NCBI GenBank assembly: GCA_963732775.1 | Contig: CAVTAR010000001.1 | Span: forward strand, 682,001 to 746,000 | Length of the DNA stretch: 64,000 bases | Source: CAVRQM01 sp963732775 | GTDB lineage: Bacteria; Pseudomonadota; Alphaproteobacteria; Acetobacterales; Acetobacteraceae | Reading direction: 5' to 3' | Part shown: positions 55,216 to 64,000 of the stretch, in pieces | Position numbering within the stretch: position 1 is the first letter of the stretch | Layout: each line of letters opens with the position of its first letter | Program-made: the position numbers and the translations under genes | Notes under the pieces: generated by a model | The model's database searches: none | Seen by the model: only the letters and a program-made list of their open reading frames with translations | What the model was told of the DNA's origin: nothing

Positions 55216-56760
55216 ATGTCCACGATCGCTCTCCGCGACGCCCCGGCCATCAGCCAGCCCGCCCCGGCGGTCGACCGGGCTTGGCGGTTCGACAACACGT
55301 ACGCCGCCCTCCCGCCCAAGTTCTGGGCGCCGGTCGCGCCGACGCCGGTCGCTGCCCCCCGGCTGATCCGGGTCAATGCCGGGCTGGCCGAGACGCTCGG
55401 GCTCGATCCCGAGGCGCTGGCGAGCCCCGAGGGCGTGGCGGTGCTGGCCGGCAATCGGGTGCCCGAGGGGGCGGCGTGGATCGCGCTGGCCTATGCGGGG
55501 CACCAGTTCGGCCATTTCGTGCCGCAACTCGGCGACGGGCGCGCGGTGCTGCTGGGCGAGGTGGTGGGCCGGGACGGCGTTCGGCGGGACATCCAGCTGA
55601 AGGGCTCCGGCCCCACCCCGTTCTCGCGCCGCGGCGACGGGCGCGCAGCACTCGGGCCGGTGCTGCGGGAGTATCTCGTCAGCGAGGCCATGGCGGCGCT
55701 CGGCATCCCCACAAGCCGCGCGCTGGCCGCCGTCACGACGGGCGAGGACGTATGGCGCGAGACCGTGCTGCCCGGCGCGGTGTTCACCCGCGTCGCCGCG
55801 AGCCACATCCGTGTCGGCACCTTCCAGTATTTCGCCGCGCGCGGCGACACGGAGGCGGTACGCGTGCTGGCCGACTACGCCATCGCCCGCCACTATCCGC
55901 ACGCTGAGGCCGCGTCGCAGCCGTATCGCGTGCTGCTCGACGCGGTTGTCGCCGCCCAGGCCTCGCTCGTCGCACGCTGGCTGCTCGTGGGGTTCATCCA
56001 TGGAGTGATGAACACCGACAACTGCGCGATTTCCGGCGAGACCATCGACTACGGCCCGTGCGCCTTCATGGATGCCTACGAACCGGCGGCAGTCTTCAGC
56101 GCGATCGACCAGCACGGCCGCTACGCCTACGGCCGCCAGCCCGGCATTGCGCACTGGAACTGCACGCGCCTGGCCGAGGCGCTGCTGCCGCTGCTCGGCG
56201 CGGCGGAGGCGGATGCGGTCGCCTCGGCGCAGGACGCCTTGGCGGCATTCGGCCCGACGTTCGAGGCGGCCCACCGGCGTGGCCTGCTGGCCAAGATCGG
56301 GATCGCCACGGCGCGCGACGGCGACGCCGCCCTGGCCGACGACCTGCTGGCGCGCATGGCCGAGCAAGGTGCGGACTTCACCCTCACCTTCCGCGCGCTG
56401 GCCGATGCGGTGGCCGATGTGGTGGCCGGGCCGGGCGGCGACGCGGCGGTGCGGGCGCTGTTCGCCGACCCCGCCGCCTACGATTCCTGGGCCGCGCCCT
56501 GGCGGCAGCGGATCGGCCTGGAGAAGGCGCCGCCGACGGCAATCGCTGCCGCGATGCGACGGGTGAATCCGGCCTACATCGCGCGCAACCACCGCGTCGA
56601 GGCGGCCATCGTGGCCGCCGTCACGCGCGACGATTTCGCTCCGTTCGAGGCGCTGCACGACGTGCTGTCGCGACCGTATGATGATCGTCCCGGCTTCGAG
56701 AGCTATGCAGCGGCGCCGCTGCCGGCGGAGCGCGTGACGCAGACGTTCTGCGGCACCTGA
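55216..56760 (+). CDS. selO: Protein adenylyltransferase SelO
   Basis: 514 residues of the SelO pseudokinase-like AMPylase family (UPF0061). The ATP-binding sequence QLKGSGPTPFSRRGDGRAALGPVLREYLVSEAM and MNTDNCAISGETIDYGPCAFMDAY with the catalytic Asp are typical. The last residues are FCGT, with Cys in third place from the end, the site of Sec in vertebrate SelO. It AMPylates target proteins in redox responses. Divergent from the cupin gene. Confidence 0.95.
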   Translation: MSTIALRDAPAISQPAPAVDRAWRFDNTYAALPPKFWAPVAPTPVAAPRLIRVNAGLAETLGLDPEALASPEGVAVLAGNRVPEGAAWIALAYAGHQFGHFVPQLGDGRAVLLGEVVGRDGVRRDIQLKGSGPTPFSRRGDGRAALGPVLREYLVSEAMAALGIPTSRALAAVTTGEDVWRETVLPGAVFTRVAASHIRVGTFQYFAARGDTEAVRVLADYAIARHYPHAEAASQPYRVLLDAVVAAQASLVARWLLVGFIHGVMNTDNCAISGETIDYGPCAFMDAYEPAAVFSAIDQHGRYAYGRQPGIAHWNCTRLAEALLPLLGAAEADAVASAQDALAAFGPTFEAAHRRGLLAKIGIATARDGDAALADDLLARMAEQGADFTLTFRALADAVADVVAGPGGDAAVRALFADPAAYDSWAAPWRQRIGLEKAPPTAIAAAMRRVNPAYIARNHRVEAAIVAAVTRDDFAPFEALHDVLSRPYDDRPGFESYAAAPLPAERVTQTFCGT

Positions 56761-56787
56761 GCCGGCGGGCCGACCGCAGGGCTGGTG

Positions 56788-57072
56788 TCATTCGGCCGGC
56801 AGGTCGGCCATGGACAGGCCGCTCGCCGCCATGCGGATACGCCGATACAGGCGCTCGCCGTCGATCGCGCGGTCGGTCGCGACGCCGATGTCGCGCAGCA
56901 CGTGCGCATCCACCTGCGCCACCGCGGCTGCGTCCTGCCAGCGCTGCCGAAGGCCGGCCAGCGCCCGCAGCCATGGCGTGAGCAACCGCGGCAAGCGGAC
57001 CGGAGCTGCCGCGTCCAGCCCGCGCAGGGATGGCTGGGCAGTGCCAGCCGTAGCGAATCGATACAGGGTCAT
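56788..57072 (-). CDS. DUF1127 small protein
   Basis: 94 residues, starting at ATG 57072 with GGAGGCGGAG before it. The second half, RQRWQDAAAVAQVDAHVLRDIGVATDRAI, is the DUF1127 signature of 40-90-residue arginine-rich proteins; such proteins are abundant in alphaproteobacteria, where they affect phosphate, metabolism and RNA turnover. The N-terminal half is Arg/Pro-rich. Confidence 0.82.
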   Translation of the reverse strand: MTLYRFATAGTAQPSLRGLDAAAPVRLPRLLTPWLRALAGLRQRWQDAAAVAQVDAHVLRDIGVATDRAIDGERLYRRIRMAASGLSMADLPAE

Positions 57073-57275
57073 CACTCCGCCTCCGATCCTTGCGACCGGC
57101 GCCGATCGCGCCACGACCGCAACCGTGAGCATCGGCGAGCCCAAGCGCTGTGATGCGTGTCACTCCTGGAGCAACGCGCGCCGTAGCACGGTGCGCCAGA
57201 CTTCGCCGCGACCTGGCGTTCCCGAGCATCGCCGGACGGGTGAGGGCGTCGGCGCGGCCGGGGCGCCCGGCGTCG

Positions 57276-58772
57276 TCAGGGTCGGGGGAAGCGGGCCATC
57301 GCCTCGATGTCGTCGAGCTTCATGTGGCTGCGCACGTACAGCCGGCTCGCGTCGCGCTGCGGCTGGAAGTCCCAGGCCGCGCGCTCGCCGGTGGCCAGGG
57401 CGGCGGCCACCAGCCGCCGCCGACGCTGGCTCGCCAGCACGTCGCGATGCAGGCTGGCGACATCCCAGCGCCGCCCCACCTCGATCCGCCACGCCTCGGC
57501 GGGCCCCGGCTCCGCAGCGGCGAGGTTGTGGCATTCGTCCGGGTCCGCCTCGAGGTCGAACAACTGGTCCGGGTCGCCCGGCGTGTGGATGAACTTCCGC
57601 CCGCCGCGCCGGATCATCAGCATCGGCGCCACGACGCCCTCGGCCAGGTATTCGCCCAACACCTCGTCGTGTCCGCCGGTGCCCGACAGGTGGCCCAGCA
57701 GGCTGCGCCCGTCGAGCGGCGTCGCGTAGTCCGGTGCCTGCCCGTCGCCGGCGATCTCGGCCAGCGTCGGCAGCAGATCGATGCTGGAGACCGCGCCCGG
57801 GACGCGGGCGGGGGCGAAGCGCCCCGGCGCATGGACGATCAGCGGGACGCGGCAGGCGCCCTCGCGGAAGGACATCTTGTACCACAGCCCGTGCTCGCCC
57901 AGCATCTCGCCGTGATCGGCCAGCGCGACGACGATGGTTTCTTGGTCGAGCCGCGCCTCGCGCAGCGTCGCCAGCATCGCGCCGAACTGTGCGTCGACGA
58001 ACGACACCGCCCCGAGATACGCCCGTCGCGCGGCTGGTACCTGCTCGGGGCCTGGCGTCTGCTGATCAAGCCCGATGACGTGGCGCAACCGCCGCGAATG
58101 CGGGTCGTCCGCCGGCTCGGTCACGCGCGGGCCGGCCACCATGCCGTCGCCGTGCGCACTCCACCACGGCTCGGGGATGGTGAACGGATCGTGCGGGTGG
58201 GTGAGCGAGACCACCATGCAGAACGGCCGCGCATCGCTGCCGCGGGCGATGTCGAACAGGCATTGGCGGGACGCCCAGACGACCTCCTCGTCGAAATCCA
58301 TCTGGTTGGTGCGGGCACAGGGGCCGGCCTGCGTCACGCTGTCCATCGAGTGATACCACTCGGGCCGCTCGTGCGGCCGGGTCCAGTCCGGGGTCCAGCC
58401 GAGGTCGGCCGGGTAGATGTCCGTCGTCAGCCGCTGCTCGAAGCCGTGCAGCTGGTCGGCGCCGCACAGGTGCATCTTGCCGGCGAGGATCGTGCGGTAG
58501 CCGGCCAGGCGCAGGTAGTGCGCGAAGGTCGGCGTCTGCACCGAGAAATCCGCCGCGTTGTCGTAGGCGCCGGTGGCCGACGGCAGACGCCCGGTCAGCA
58601 TCGCCGCCCGCGAGGGGGCGCAGAGCGGGCTGTTGCAGTAGGCGTGCTCGAACACCACGCCTCGCGCGGCCATGGCGTCGATATGCGGCGTCCTCGCGCG
58701 TCCACCGTAGGCCGCGAGCACGCCGGAGGCGAGCTGGTCGGCCATCAGAATCAACACGTTGGGCCGGCGCAT
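57276..58772 (-). CDS. betC: Choline-sulfatase
   Basis: A 498-residue sulfatase. The formylglycine motif is Cys51-A-P-S-R (LCAPSRAAMLTGRLP), the metal ligands are Asp12 (LMADQ) and the ADHGEMLGEHG stretch, and the C-terminal AAWDFQPQRDASRLYVRSHMKLDDIEAMARFPR is diagnostic for choline-sulfatase. It releases choline and sulfate from choline-O-sulfate. No other bet genes are present, so the choline route to betaine must be elsewhere or the enzyme serves sulfate supply. Confidence 0.92.
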   Translation of the reverse strand: MRRPNVLILMADQLASGVLAAYGGRARTPHIDAMAARGVVFEHAYCNSPLCAPSRAAMLTGRLPSATGAYDNAADFSVQTPTFAHYLRLAGYRTILAGKMHLCGADQLHGFEQRLTTDIYPADLGWTPDWTRPHERPEWYHSMDSVTQAGPCARTNQMDFDEEVVWASRQCLFDIARGSDARPFCMVVSLTHPHDPFTIPEPWWSAHGDGMVAGPRVTEPADDPHSRRLRHVIGLDQQTPGPEQVPAARRAYLGAVSFVDAQFGAMLATLREARLDQETIVVALADHGEMLGEHGLWYKMSFREGACRVPLIVHAPGRFAPARVPGAVSSIDLLPTLAEIAGDGQAPDYATPLDGRSLLGHLSGTGGHDEVLGEYLAEGVVAPMLMIRRGGRKFIHTPGDPDQLFDLEADPDECHNLAAAEPGPAEAWRIEVGRRWDVASLHRDVLASQRRRRLVAAALATGERAAWDFQPQRDASRLYVRSHMKLDDIEAMARFPRP

Positions 58773-58790
58773 GGGGGAAGCGGCCGCCGC

Positions 58791-59388
58791 TCAGATGATC
58801 GAGGTGAACACCAGCAGGCCGGCGATGATGGCGCCCAGCCCGAAGATGCCGCCGACATAGGCCAGCGTGCGCACCCGCGTCACGATCGCCACGGAGGCGA
58901 GCACGATGGAGATCTGCAGCACGCCGACGACCATCTCGAACAGCTCGTAGCGGTGCAGGAACTGCTCGCGCACCTCCTCGTCGGCCTTCGCCTTCTCTAG
59001 CAATTGCTTGCGTCCGCCGCTGCCCTTGGTGTCGTCCTCGAGGCGTGCAGCCTCGGCGTTGGCGCTGTCGACCTGCTTGCGCACGGCCGGGTCGGCGGCG
59101 TTGGGCAGCAATGCCAGCTCCTGCGCCTGGAGCTGGTACATGGTCTGGCGCACCGTCTTGGCCTGATAGAAGGCGTAATCGTCGCTGACCCGGATGTGGT
59201 GGGTCATGTAGAGGTTCTGCGACGCCTTCTCCTGCATCTCGGCGAGCGCCAGGGCGGCGGCAAGCACCGAGATCAGCACCGCGACCCAGCGCGCGAAGCC
59301 TCCCCCGTGCGAACTCCTCGTGGTGCCCCTCGGCCGCCTCGTGGGCATGTTCCAGACCCTCGCGGGCGTGTTCCAGCGTGGCGCTCAT
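58791..59388 (-). pseudogene. DUF4337 membrane protein, frameshifted
   Basis: A ~198-residue DUF4337 protein. The N-terminus from ATG 59388 (MSATLEHAREGLEHAHEAAEGHHEEF) and the body in another frame (ARWVAVLISVLAAALALAEMQEKASQN through LFEMVVGVLQISIVLASVAIVTRV to the end) belong together: 598 bases is one more than a multiple of three, with an extra G in the GGGGG run near 59304-59309. Three hydrophobic helices and a coiled-coil region are visible. Either an error or a damaged gene. Function unknown. Confidence 0.8.
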
Positions 59389-59473
59389 CACGGCCCCTTG
59401 CGGCTGCGGCGATCCAAAATCGTTACGCGCAATGGCGGGCGCGGACAAGCCGGCCGACGAGTGCCAGGTGGGC

Positions 59474-59548
59474 TGGTGGGTGCGACAGGGATTGAACCTG
59501 TGACCCCCGCCGTGTGAAGGCGATGCTCTCCCGCTGAGCTACGCACCC
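59474..59548 (-). tRNA. tRNA-Val (anticodon CAC)
   Basis: On the minus strand, acceptor GGGTGCG (59548-59542) pairs with CGCACCC, the anticodon loop TTCACAC carries CAC, the T-arm is GGTTCAATCC and CCA is encoded (59476-59474). Length with CCA is 75 bases. Confidence 0.95.
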
Positions 59549-59703
59549 AGGCCACCTGCGGATTTCTAGGCGCTCGGCAGGGGCCGTGCAAGCCGGCGCA
59601 CGGGGGGAACCCGCCGGTCCAACGCCTTCCTGCTGCAGTTCCTGGGCGGGTGAACAGGCACGCTGGGCCGTGCTACACGGCGTGGCGGGAGGGGAGGATC
59701 GCC

Positions 59704-61005
59704 ATGGCTCACGCTGCACCCATCGCCATCGCCTACGGGCGCGGCACACTGCCGCTTGCCCTGCCGCACGGCGCCATGCCGACCGTCATCCGCAAGGCCG
59801 TGCTGGCGAAACTTGCCGACCCGCATGCCGCGATCGCCGAGGCGCTCGCGCGACCCGTCGCGGCGCCGCCGCTCGCAGCCCTCGCGCGCGGCAAGCGGAG
59901 CGCCTGCATCCTGATCTGCGACATCACCCGCCCGGTGCCGAACCGCCTGTTCCTGCGCCCGATGATCGAGGCGCTGCACGCCGCCGGCATCCCGCTCGCC
60001 GCCATCACCGTGCTGGTCGCGACCGGCCTGCACCGGCCGAACGAGGGCGACGAACTGGCCGAACTGGTCGGCGACCCGTGGGTGCTGGCGAACATCCGGG
60101 TGGAGAACCACTTCGCCCGCGACGACGCGGCGCATGTCGATCTCGGCCCGACCCGCACGCGCGCCACGCCGGTGCAGCTCGACCGGCGGTTCGTCGACGC
60201 CGAGTTGCGCATCGCGACCGGCCTCGTGGAACCGCATTTCATGGCCGGTTGGTCCGGCGGGCGCAAGGTGGTGGCGCCCGGGGTCGCGCACCACACGACC
60301 ATCCGCACCTTCCATTCCGCGCGCTTCATGGAGGACCCGCTCGCCGTCCAGTGCAACCTGCTGGGCAATCCGCTGCACGAGGAGCAGCTCGAGATCATCC
60401 GGATGCTGGGCGACGTCTATGCGCTCAACACCGTCATCGACGAGGACCGCGACCTCGTCTGCGTCACCTTCGGCGAGATCATCGCGAGCCATCTGCGGGC
60501 CGTGGCGTTCATCGAGGGCGCAACCCGGGTGCCGGTCGGGCGCCAGTTCCGCACGGTGGTGACGTCCTCGGCCGGCTATCCGCTCGACAAGACCTACTAC
60601 CAGACGGTCAAGGGCATGGTGACACCGCTCGACATCCTGGCGCCGGGCGGCACGCTCATCATCGCCTCGGCCTGCTCCGAGGGGCTCGGCTCGCGCGAGT
60701 TCCGCGAGTCCCAGGCGCGGCTGGTGGCGATGGGGCCGGAGCGGTTCCTGGCCATGATCTCGGCGAAGTCGCTCGCCGACGTCGACGAGTGGCAGAGCGA
60801 GATGCAGATGAAGCCGATGCGGGTCGGGCAGGTGCAGATGTACACAACCGGCCTCGACGCGGAGGAACGCAGGCTGACCGGCGTCGACCTGGTGGACCAG
60901 CTCGACGCGGCAGTGGCAGCGAGTCTCGCGCGGCACGGCGACCCGGCCGTCGCGGTAGTGCCCGAGGGGCCGTATGTGGTCCCGGTGCGCGCCGCCCCGG
61001 CTTGA
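59704..61005 (+). CDS. LarA-family nickel-pincer racemase homologue
   Basis: A 433-residue LarA protein (DUF2088 plus C-terminal domain). GLVEPHFMAGWSGGRKVVAPGVA is the family core; Lys and His positions that hold the nickel-pincer nucleotide in LarA occur around ICDITRPVP and RKVVAPGVAHH. The start ATG 59704 follows GGGAGGGGAGG. True lactate racemases need LarB, C and E to build the cofactor; none of these is in the window, so other genes elsewhere or another hydroxy acid are needed. It may act on an unknown 2-hydroxyacid. Confidence 0.82.
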   Translation: MAHAAPIAIAYGRGTLPLALPHGAMPTVIRKAVLAKLADPHAAIAEALARPVAAPPLAALARGKRSACILICDITRPVPNRLFLRPMIEALHAAGIPLAAITVLVATGLHRPNEGDELAELVGDPWVLANIRVENHFARDDAAHVDLGPTRTRATPVQLDRRFVDAELRIATGLVEPHFMAGWSGGRKVVAPGVAHHTTIRTFHSARFMEDPLAVQCNLLGNPLHEEQLEIIRMLGDVYALNTVIDEDRDLVCVTFGEIIASHLRAVAFIEGATRVPVGRQFRTVVTSSAGYPLDKTYYQTVKGMVTPLDILAPGGTLIIASACSEGLGSREFRESQARLVAMGPERFLAMISAKSLADVDEWQSEMQMKPMRVGQVQMYTTGLDAEERRLTGVDLVDQLDAAVAASLARHGDPAVAVVPEGPYVVPVRAAPA

Positions 61006-61058
61006 GGGGCGTCGTCCAGGGCTTGCAACCGCGCGGGCTGGCTTGCTTTCCTGTCTCC

Positions 61059-61823
61059 ATGCTGCACCGCATCATGCTGCTCCTGGCATTCTGGCTCCCG
61101 TCCCCCGGATGGGCAGAGGAGAGTTCGACGCGGCTGCACTTCGTCGCCTATTCGACCGGCCTGCGCGTGCTCGACATCAGCACCGCGTTCGACCTCGACC
61201 CCGACGGCTACCGCATCGACCTGTCGGTGCGCACCGTCGGTCTGTTCGGCGCGCTGGTGGACGGCGACTCGCACGCGGTCGCGCGCGGCACCTGGCTGGG
61301 CACGGCGGCGATCCCGGTCTTCTACGATAGCCGCGGCCGCTGGCGCGGGGAGCAGCGGCAGACCACGATCGACTATGTCGCGGGCCAGCCGGTGATCCGC
61401 GCCCTGCTGCCCGGCAACGACCGTGAGCGCGAGCCCGTGGCGCCCGCGTTGCAGGCCAACACCATGGATTCACTCAGCGCCATGGCGGTCTTGGTGCGCA
61501 TGGTGGCCGTGGGTGGCCGTTGCGACGGCCAGGCGCGGGTATTCGACGGACGGCGGCTGTCGCAGATCACCGTGCGTACGGCGGGGACGCAGCTGCTGGC
61601 CCCCACCGGCCGTTCGAGCTTCCAGGGGCAGGCGCTGCGCTGCGAGTTCGACGGTCAGCTGCTGGCCGGCTTCCGTTACGCGGACGACCGCGCACGCGCC
61701 GCCCGCCCCCAGCACGGCGTGGCGTGGCTCGCGGCCACCACGCCGGGCGGCCCGATGTTGCCGGTGCGCATCCAGTTCGCCACGCGGTTCTTCGGCGACG
61801 CGACGATGTACGTGCAGCCATAG
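61059..61823 (+). CDS. DUF3108 secreted protein
   Basis: 254 residues: a signal peptide (MLHRIMLLLAFWLPSPGWA) and a DUF3108 beta-barrel domain (LHFVAYSTGLRVLDISTAFDLDPDGYRIDLSVRT, IPVFYDSRGRWRGEQRQTTIDY, PVRIQFATRFFGDATMYV). Proteins with this domain are thought to bind lipids or work at the envelope; function is not proven. A short GC-rich hairpin without T-run (61840-61854) lies between it and the convergent pabC. Confidence 0.78.
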   Translation: MLHRIMLLLAFWLPSPGWAEESSTRLHFVAYSTGLRVLDISTAFDLDPDGYRIDLSVRTVGLFGALVDGDSHAVARGTWLGTAAIPVFYDSRGRWRGEQRQTTIDYVAGQPVIRALLPGNDREREPVAPALQANTMDSLSAMAVLVRMVAVGGRCDGQARVFDGRRLSQITVRTAGTQLLAPTGRSSFQGQALRCEFDGQLLAGFRYADDRARAARPQHGVAWLAATTPGGPMLPVRIQFATRFFGDATMYVQP

Positions 61824-61856
61824 GCGGCGGCCCGCAAGTGGCGGAGCGTCCGCCGG

Positions 61857-62651
61857 CTATTGGCCGAGGATGGCCAGCATGGGGTGCGCGGGGTCGAGTG
61901 CGAGACGCTCGATCGCCGATACCATGCGCGCGCCCAGGCTGCTCACCAGCATGGCGGCCTCGGCCCGTTCCAGGTCCTGCGGCGAGAGACTGCGCTCGCG
62001 CACCGCCCCGGATTCGAGCAGCTTGGCGCGAGCGATGCCGGGCAGGGCACCGTCGGACAGCGGCGGAGTGAAGACTGCGCCGCCCAGCACCACCACCAGG
62101 TTGGCCGCCGTCGCCTCGGCCACCCGCCCGCGCGTGTCGAGCAGCAGGGCATCGTCGGCGCCCCGGGCCGCCGCCTCTCGCCTGGCGATGATGCCGTCGA
62201 GGTAGCTCAGCGACTTGATGCGGGCGAGCGGCGAGCGTTCGTTGCGGCAGGTCGAGTGCGCGATCACGACCCGCGCCGGGACCGCCGCGGCGGGTAGGTG
62301 CGCGGCGACGAGCAGCATCGTGGGCCGGGGATCAGGTGGCGGCAGCACGCCCCGGACCGCCGGGCCGCGCGACAGCGTGAGGCGCAGCGCCGCCTCGCGC
62401 AGCCCCGAGCCGGCGAGCAGGCCGGCGATGGCCTCGGACAGCCGCGCGTCGTCGAACGGCACGGGAATGCCGAGCACCGCCGCGCCCTCGCGCAGCCGGG
62501 CGAAATGACGGTCGAGATGGCGCGCACCACCCGCGTCGGCGCGGATCGTCTCGAACACGCCGTCGCCGAGCGTGAAGCCGCGATCCGCCGGGTCGATGCG
62601 CGCCGCGGAGGCCGGCACCACATCGCCGTTCAACCAGACGAGTGCGCTCAC
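61857..62651 (-). CDS. pabC: Aminotransferase class IV, aminodeoxychorismate lyase
   Basis: 264 residues. The PLP lysine lies in IKSLSYLDGIIARREA, and VFETIRADAGG plus ADDALLLDTRGRVAEATAANLVVV match class IV enzymes (PabC/IlvE). Position next to pabB supports 4-amino-4-deoxychorismate lyase, which gives p-aminobenzoate for folate. GTG 62651 overlaps the pabB stop (GTGA). D-amino-acid aminotransferase is the main alternative by family alone. Confidence 0.88.
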   Translation of the reverse strand: MSALVWLNGDVVPASAARIDPADRGFTLGDGVFETIRADAGGARHLDRHFARLREGAAVLGIPVPFDDARLSEAIAGLLAGSGLREAALRLTLSRGPAVRGVLPPPDPRPTMLLVAAHLPAAAVPARVVIAHSTCRNERSPLARIKSLSYLDGIIARREAAARGADDALLLDTRGRVAEATAANLVVVLGGAVFTPPLSDGALPGIARAKLLESGAVRERSLSPQDLERAEAAMLVSSLGARMVSAIERLALDPAHPMLAILGQ

Positions 62652-64000
62652 GCCGGCAGCGGCCCGAGTGCGCGCAGCAGGGGGCGGACCTTCACCATCA
62701 TCTCCTCGAACTCCTCGGCGGGATCGGAGTCGATGACGATGCCGCCGCCGGCCTGCACCGCCACCACCTCCGGCGTGATGGTGAGCGTGCGGATGAGGAT
62801 GCTGCTGTCCATCGCGCCGTCCCAGCCGATCCAGGCCGCCGAGCCGCAGTACGGCCCGCGGGCGGCGAGTTCCAGCTCGGCGATGATCTCCATGGCGCGG
62901 ATCTTCGGCGCGCCGGTGATGGAGCCGCCGGGAAAGCTGGCGCGCAGCAGGTCCACGGGCCCGAGTCCGGGGCGGAGCTGGCCCTCGATGGTCGAGACCA
63001 GGTGGTGCACGGCGGGGAAGCTCTCGATGGCGAACAGCCTCGGCACGCGCACGCTGCCGATCTCGGCCACGCGCGAAATGTCGTTGCGCAGCAGGTCGAC
63101 GATCATGAGGTTCTCCGCGCGGTCCTTCTCGCTCTGCTGCAGTTCCGCGCTGTAGGCCGAATCCGCCTCGGGCGAGAGCCCCCGCGCGCGCGTGCCCTTG
63201 ATGGGACGGCTCTCGATGCGGCCGCTGGCGTCGAGCTGCATGAAGCGCTCGGGCGAGGCGCTGGCGATGGTCAGGCGGGGGCCGCACGCGAGATAGGCCG
63301 CGAACGGCGCCGGGTTGTTGGCCCGCACGGCCGCGTGGATGTCGGCGGGACGCACGCCGGGGGGCAGGTCGGCGACGAAACGTGCCGTGTAGTTGGCCTG
63401 GTAGATGTCGCCCGCGCGGATGTAGTCCAGGATGCGCCGCACGGACGCCTGATAGGCTTGGCGGGACACCTCGCGACGCCAGGCAAGCGGCGGCACGGGC
63501 CGGGGCGTCGGGCTGGGCGCGCCCAATCGCGCCATCGCCCAGGTGGCGCGCGCCTCGGCACGGCGCGCGCGGGCCGCGGGATCACCCTCCGGCAGGCCCG
63601 AGGAGCACAGCCAGGCGCGCCGCTGCACCGCATCGAACGCGAACACCACGTCAAAGAGGCCGAACGCCATGTCGGGGATGCGCAGCGCGCCCGCGTCGTT
63701 GCGGGCGACGCGCTCCAGGTGCGGCGCCAGTTCGTAGCCGAGGAAGCCCACGGCCCCGCCGGTGAAGGGCACCGGTCCGGCACAGGGCGGCTGGCGGAAG
63801 CGCTCCATCTCGCGGGCGAGTGCCGCGAACGGGTCGCTGCCGGAGATCTCGCGGTCGACCGTGACGTGGTCCCGGGTGGCTTCGATCACCCGGAACGGAT
63901 CGACGGCGAGGTAGCTGTAGCGGCTGCGTCGGAGTGCGATCGAGGCGCTGTCGAGCCATGCCACATGCGCGTCATCCGACCACCGGGCGAACACGTCGGC
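62648..64000 (-). CDS. pabB: Aminodeoxychorismate synthase component I (5' end beyond window)
   Basis: A chorismate-binding enzyme of the PabB/TrpE family, at least 451 residues; the frame remains open to the window edge. The C-terminal chorismate site is clear: SPERFMQLDASGRIESRPIKGTRARG, VDLLRNDISRVA, FPGGSITGAPKIRAMEII and AGGGIVIDSDPAEEFEE. The PIKGT motif with Lys in SRPIKGTRARG is typical of PabB. It makes 4-amino-4-deoxychorismate with ammonia from the glutamine subunit PabA. A GTG at 63994 could be the start, but the usual N-terminus would need more sequence. Confidence 0.92.
   Translation of the reverse strand, partial: ADVFARWSDDAHVAWLDSASIALRRSRYSYLAVDPFRVIEATRDHVTVDREISGSDPFAALAREMERFRQPPCAGPVPFTGGAVGFLGYELAPHLERVARNDAGALRIPDMAFGLFDVVFAFDAVQRRAWLCSSGLPEGDPAARARRAEARATWAMARLGAPSPTPRPVPPLAWRREVSRQAYQASVRRILDYIRAGDIYQANYTARFVADLPPGVRPADIHAAVRANNPAPFAAYLACGPRLTIASASPERFMQLDASGRIESRPIKGTRARGLSPEADSAYSAELQQSEKDRAENLMIVDLLRNDISRVAEIGSVRVPRLFAIESFPAVHHLVSTIEGQLRPGLGPVDLLRASFPGGSITGAPKIRAMEIIAELELAARGPYCGSAAWIGWDGAMDSSILIRTLTITPEVVAVQAGGGIVIDSDPAEEFEEMMVKVRPLLRALGPLPA

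Noticed and set aside
56740..56760. A selenocysteine codon at the end of selO.
   Set aside because: The frame ends with an ordinary Cys codon (FCGT) and a single TGA used as stop; there is no need for recoding.
61840..61854. A terminator between the DUF3108 gene and pabC.
   Set aside because: A 6-bp GC stem with a 3-base loop exists (ggcgga/tccgcc) but there is no T-run on either side, so I do not list it as a feature.

Overview
The window is very GC-rich DNA with dense, overlapping genes: stop/start overlaps of the ATGA and GTGA type are everywhere. This points to an alphaproteobacterium. The hisZ-purA pair, pabB-pabC pair, an RpoH with its RpoH box, DUF1127, DUF6476 and DUF2256 proteins, and several island proteins fit Rhodospirillales, probably Acetobacteraceae. 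That placement is inference, because no rRNA or other decisive marker is present.

Layout. (1) 1-9805: one plus-strand operon. It starts with a three-part oxygenase (MocD-, MocE- and MocF-like: oxygenase, Rieske ferredoxin, reductase) and continues into the full inositol route iolI-C-D-E-B-A. This is the gene set expected for removing the O-methyl group from rhizopine or a methyl-inositol and degrading the ring. (2) 9818-23939: housekeeping and envelope genes (arfB, a secreted peptidase-like hydrolase, a quinoprotein-type dehydrogenase with its cytochrome c, a decayed MntA-HepT toxin-antitoxin pair, hisZ, purA, a membrane-tailed pseudokinase with a partner membrane protein, rpoH, rluD). (3) 23957-37768: a genomic island of about 13.8 kb inserted at tRNA-Glu(CTC). 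It is bounded by a 44-bp direct repeat and carries a tyrosine integrase, an AlpA-like factor, a primase and a RepA-like ATPase, two SRAP proteins (one with its active site lost), a broken serine recombinase, a frameshifted DUF3494 ice-binding protein and many short orphan genes, with locally A/T-rich stretches. (4) 37783-48445 (minus strand): potassium uptake, kdpFABCDE followed by ptsN, preceded by a second two-component system. (5) 48612-64000: a c-type/b-type cytochrome pair, a TPR sulfotransferase and TPR glycosyltransferase with an L-rhamnonate dehydratase, selO, betC, a tRNA-Val, a LarA homologue and pabC/pabB.

Several otherwise recognisable genes carry single-base frameshifts or a stop codon: hepT, the recombinase (twice), the ice-binding protein, the island primase, kdpB, the TPR sulfotransferase and the DUF4337 gene. 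Some lie at G-runs. They may be real decay inside the island, but the number in core genes such as kdpB also makes residual sequencing error plausible. Several 12-17 bp tandem duplications also occur, three of them covering a stop codon.
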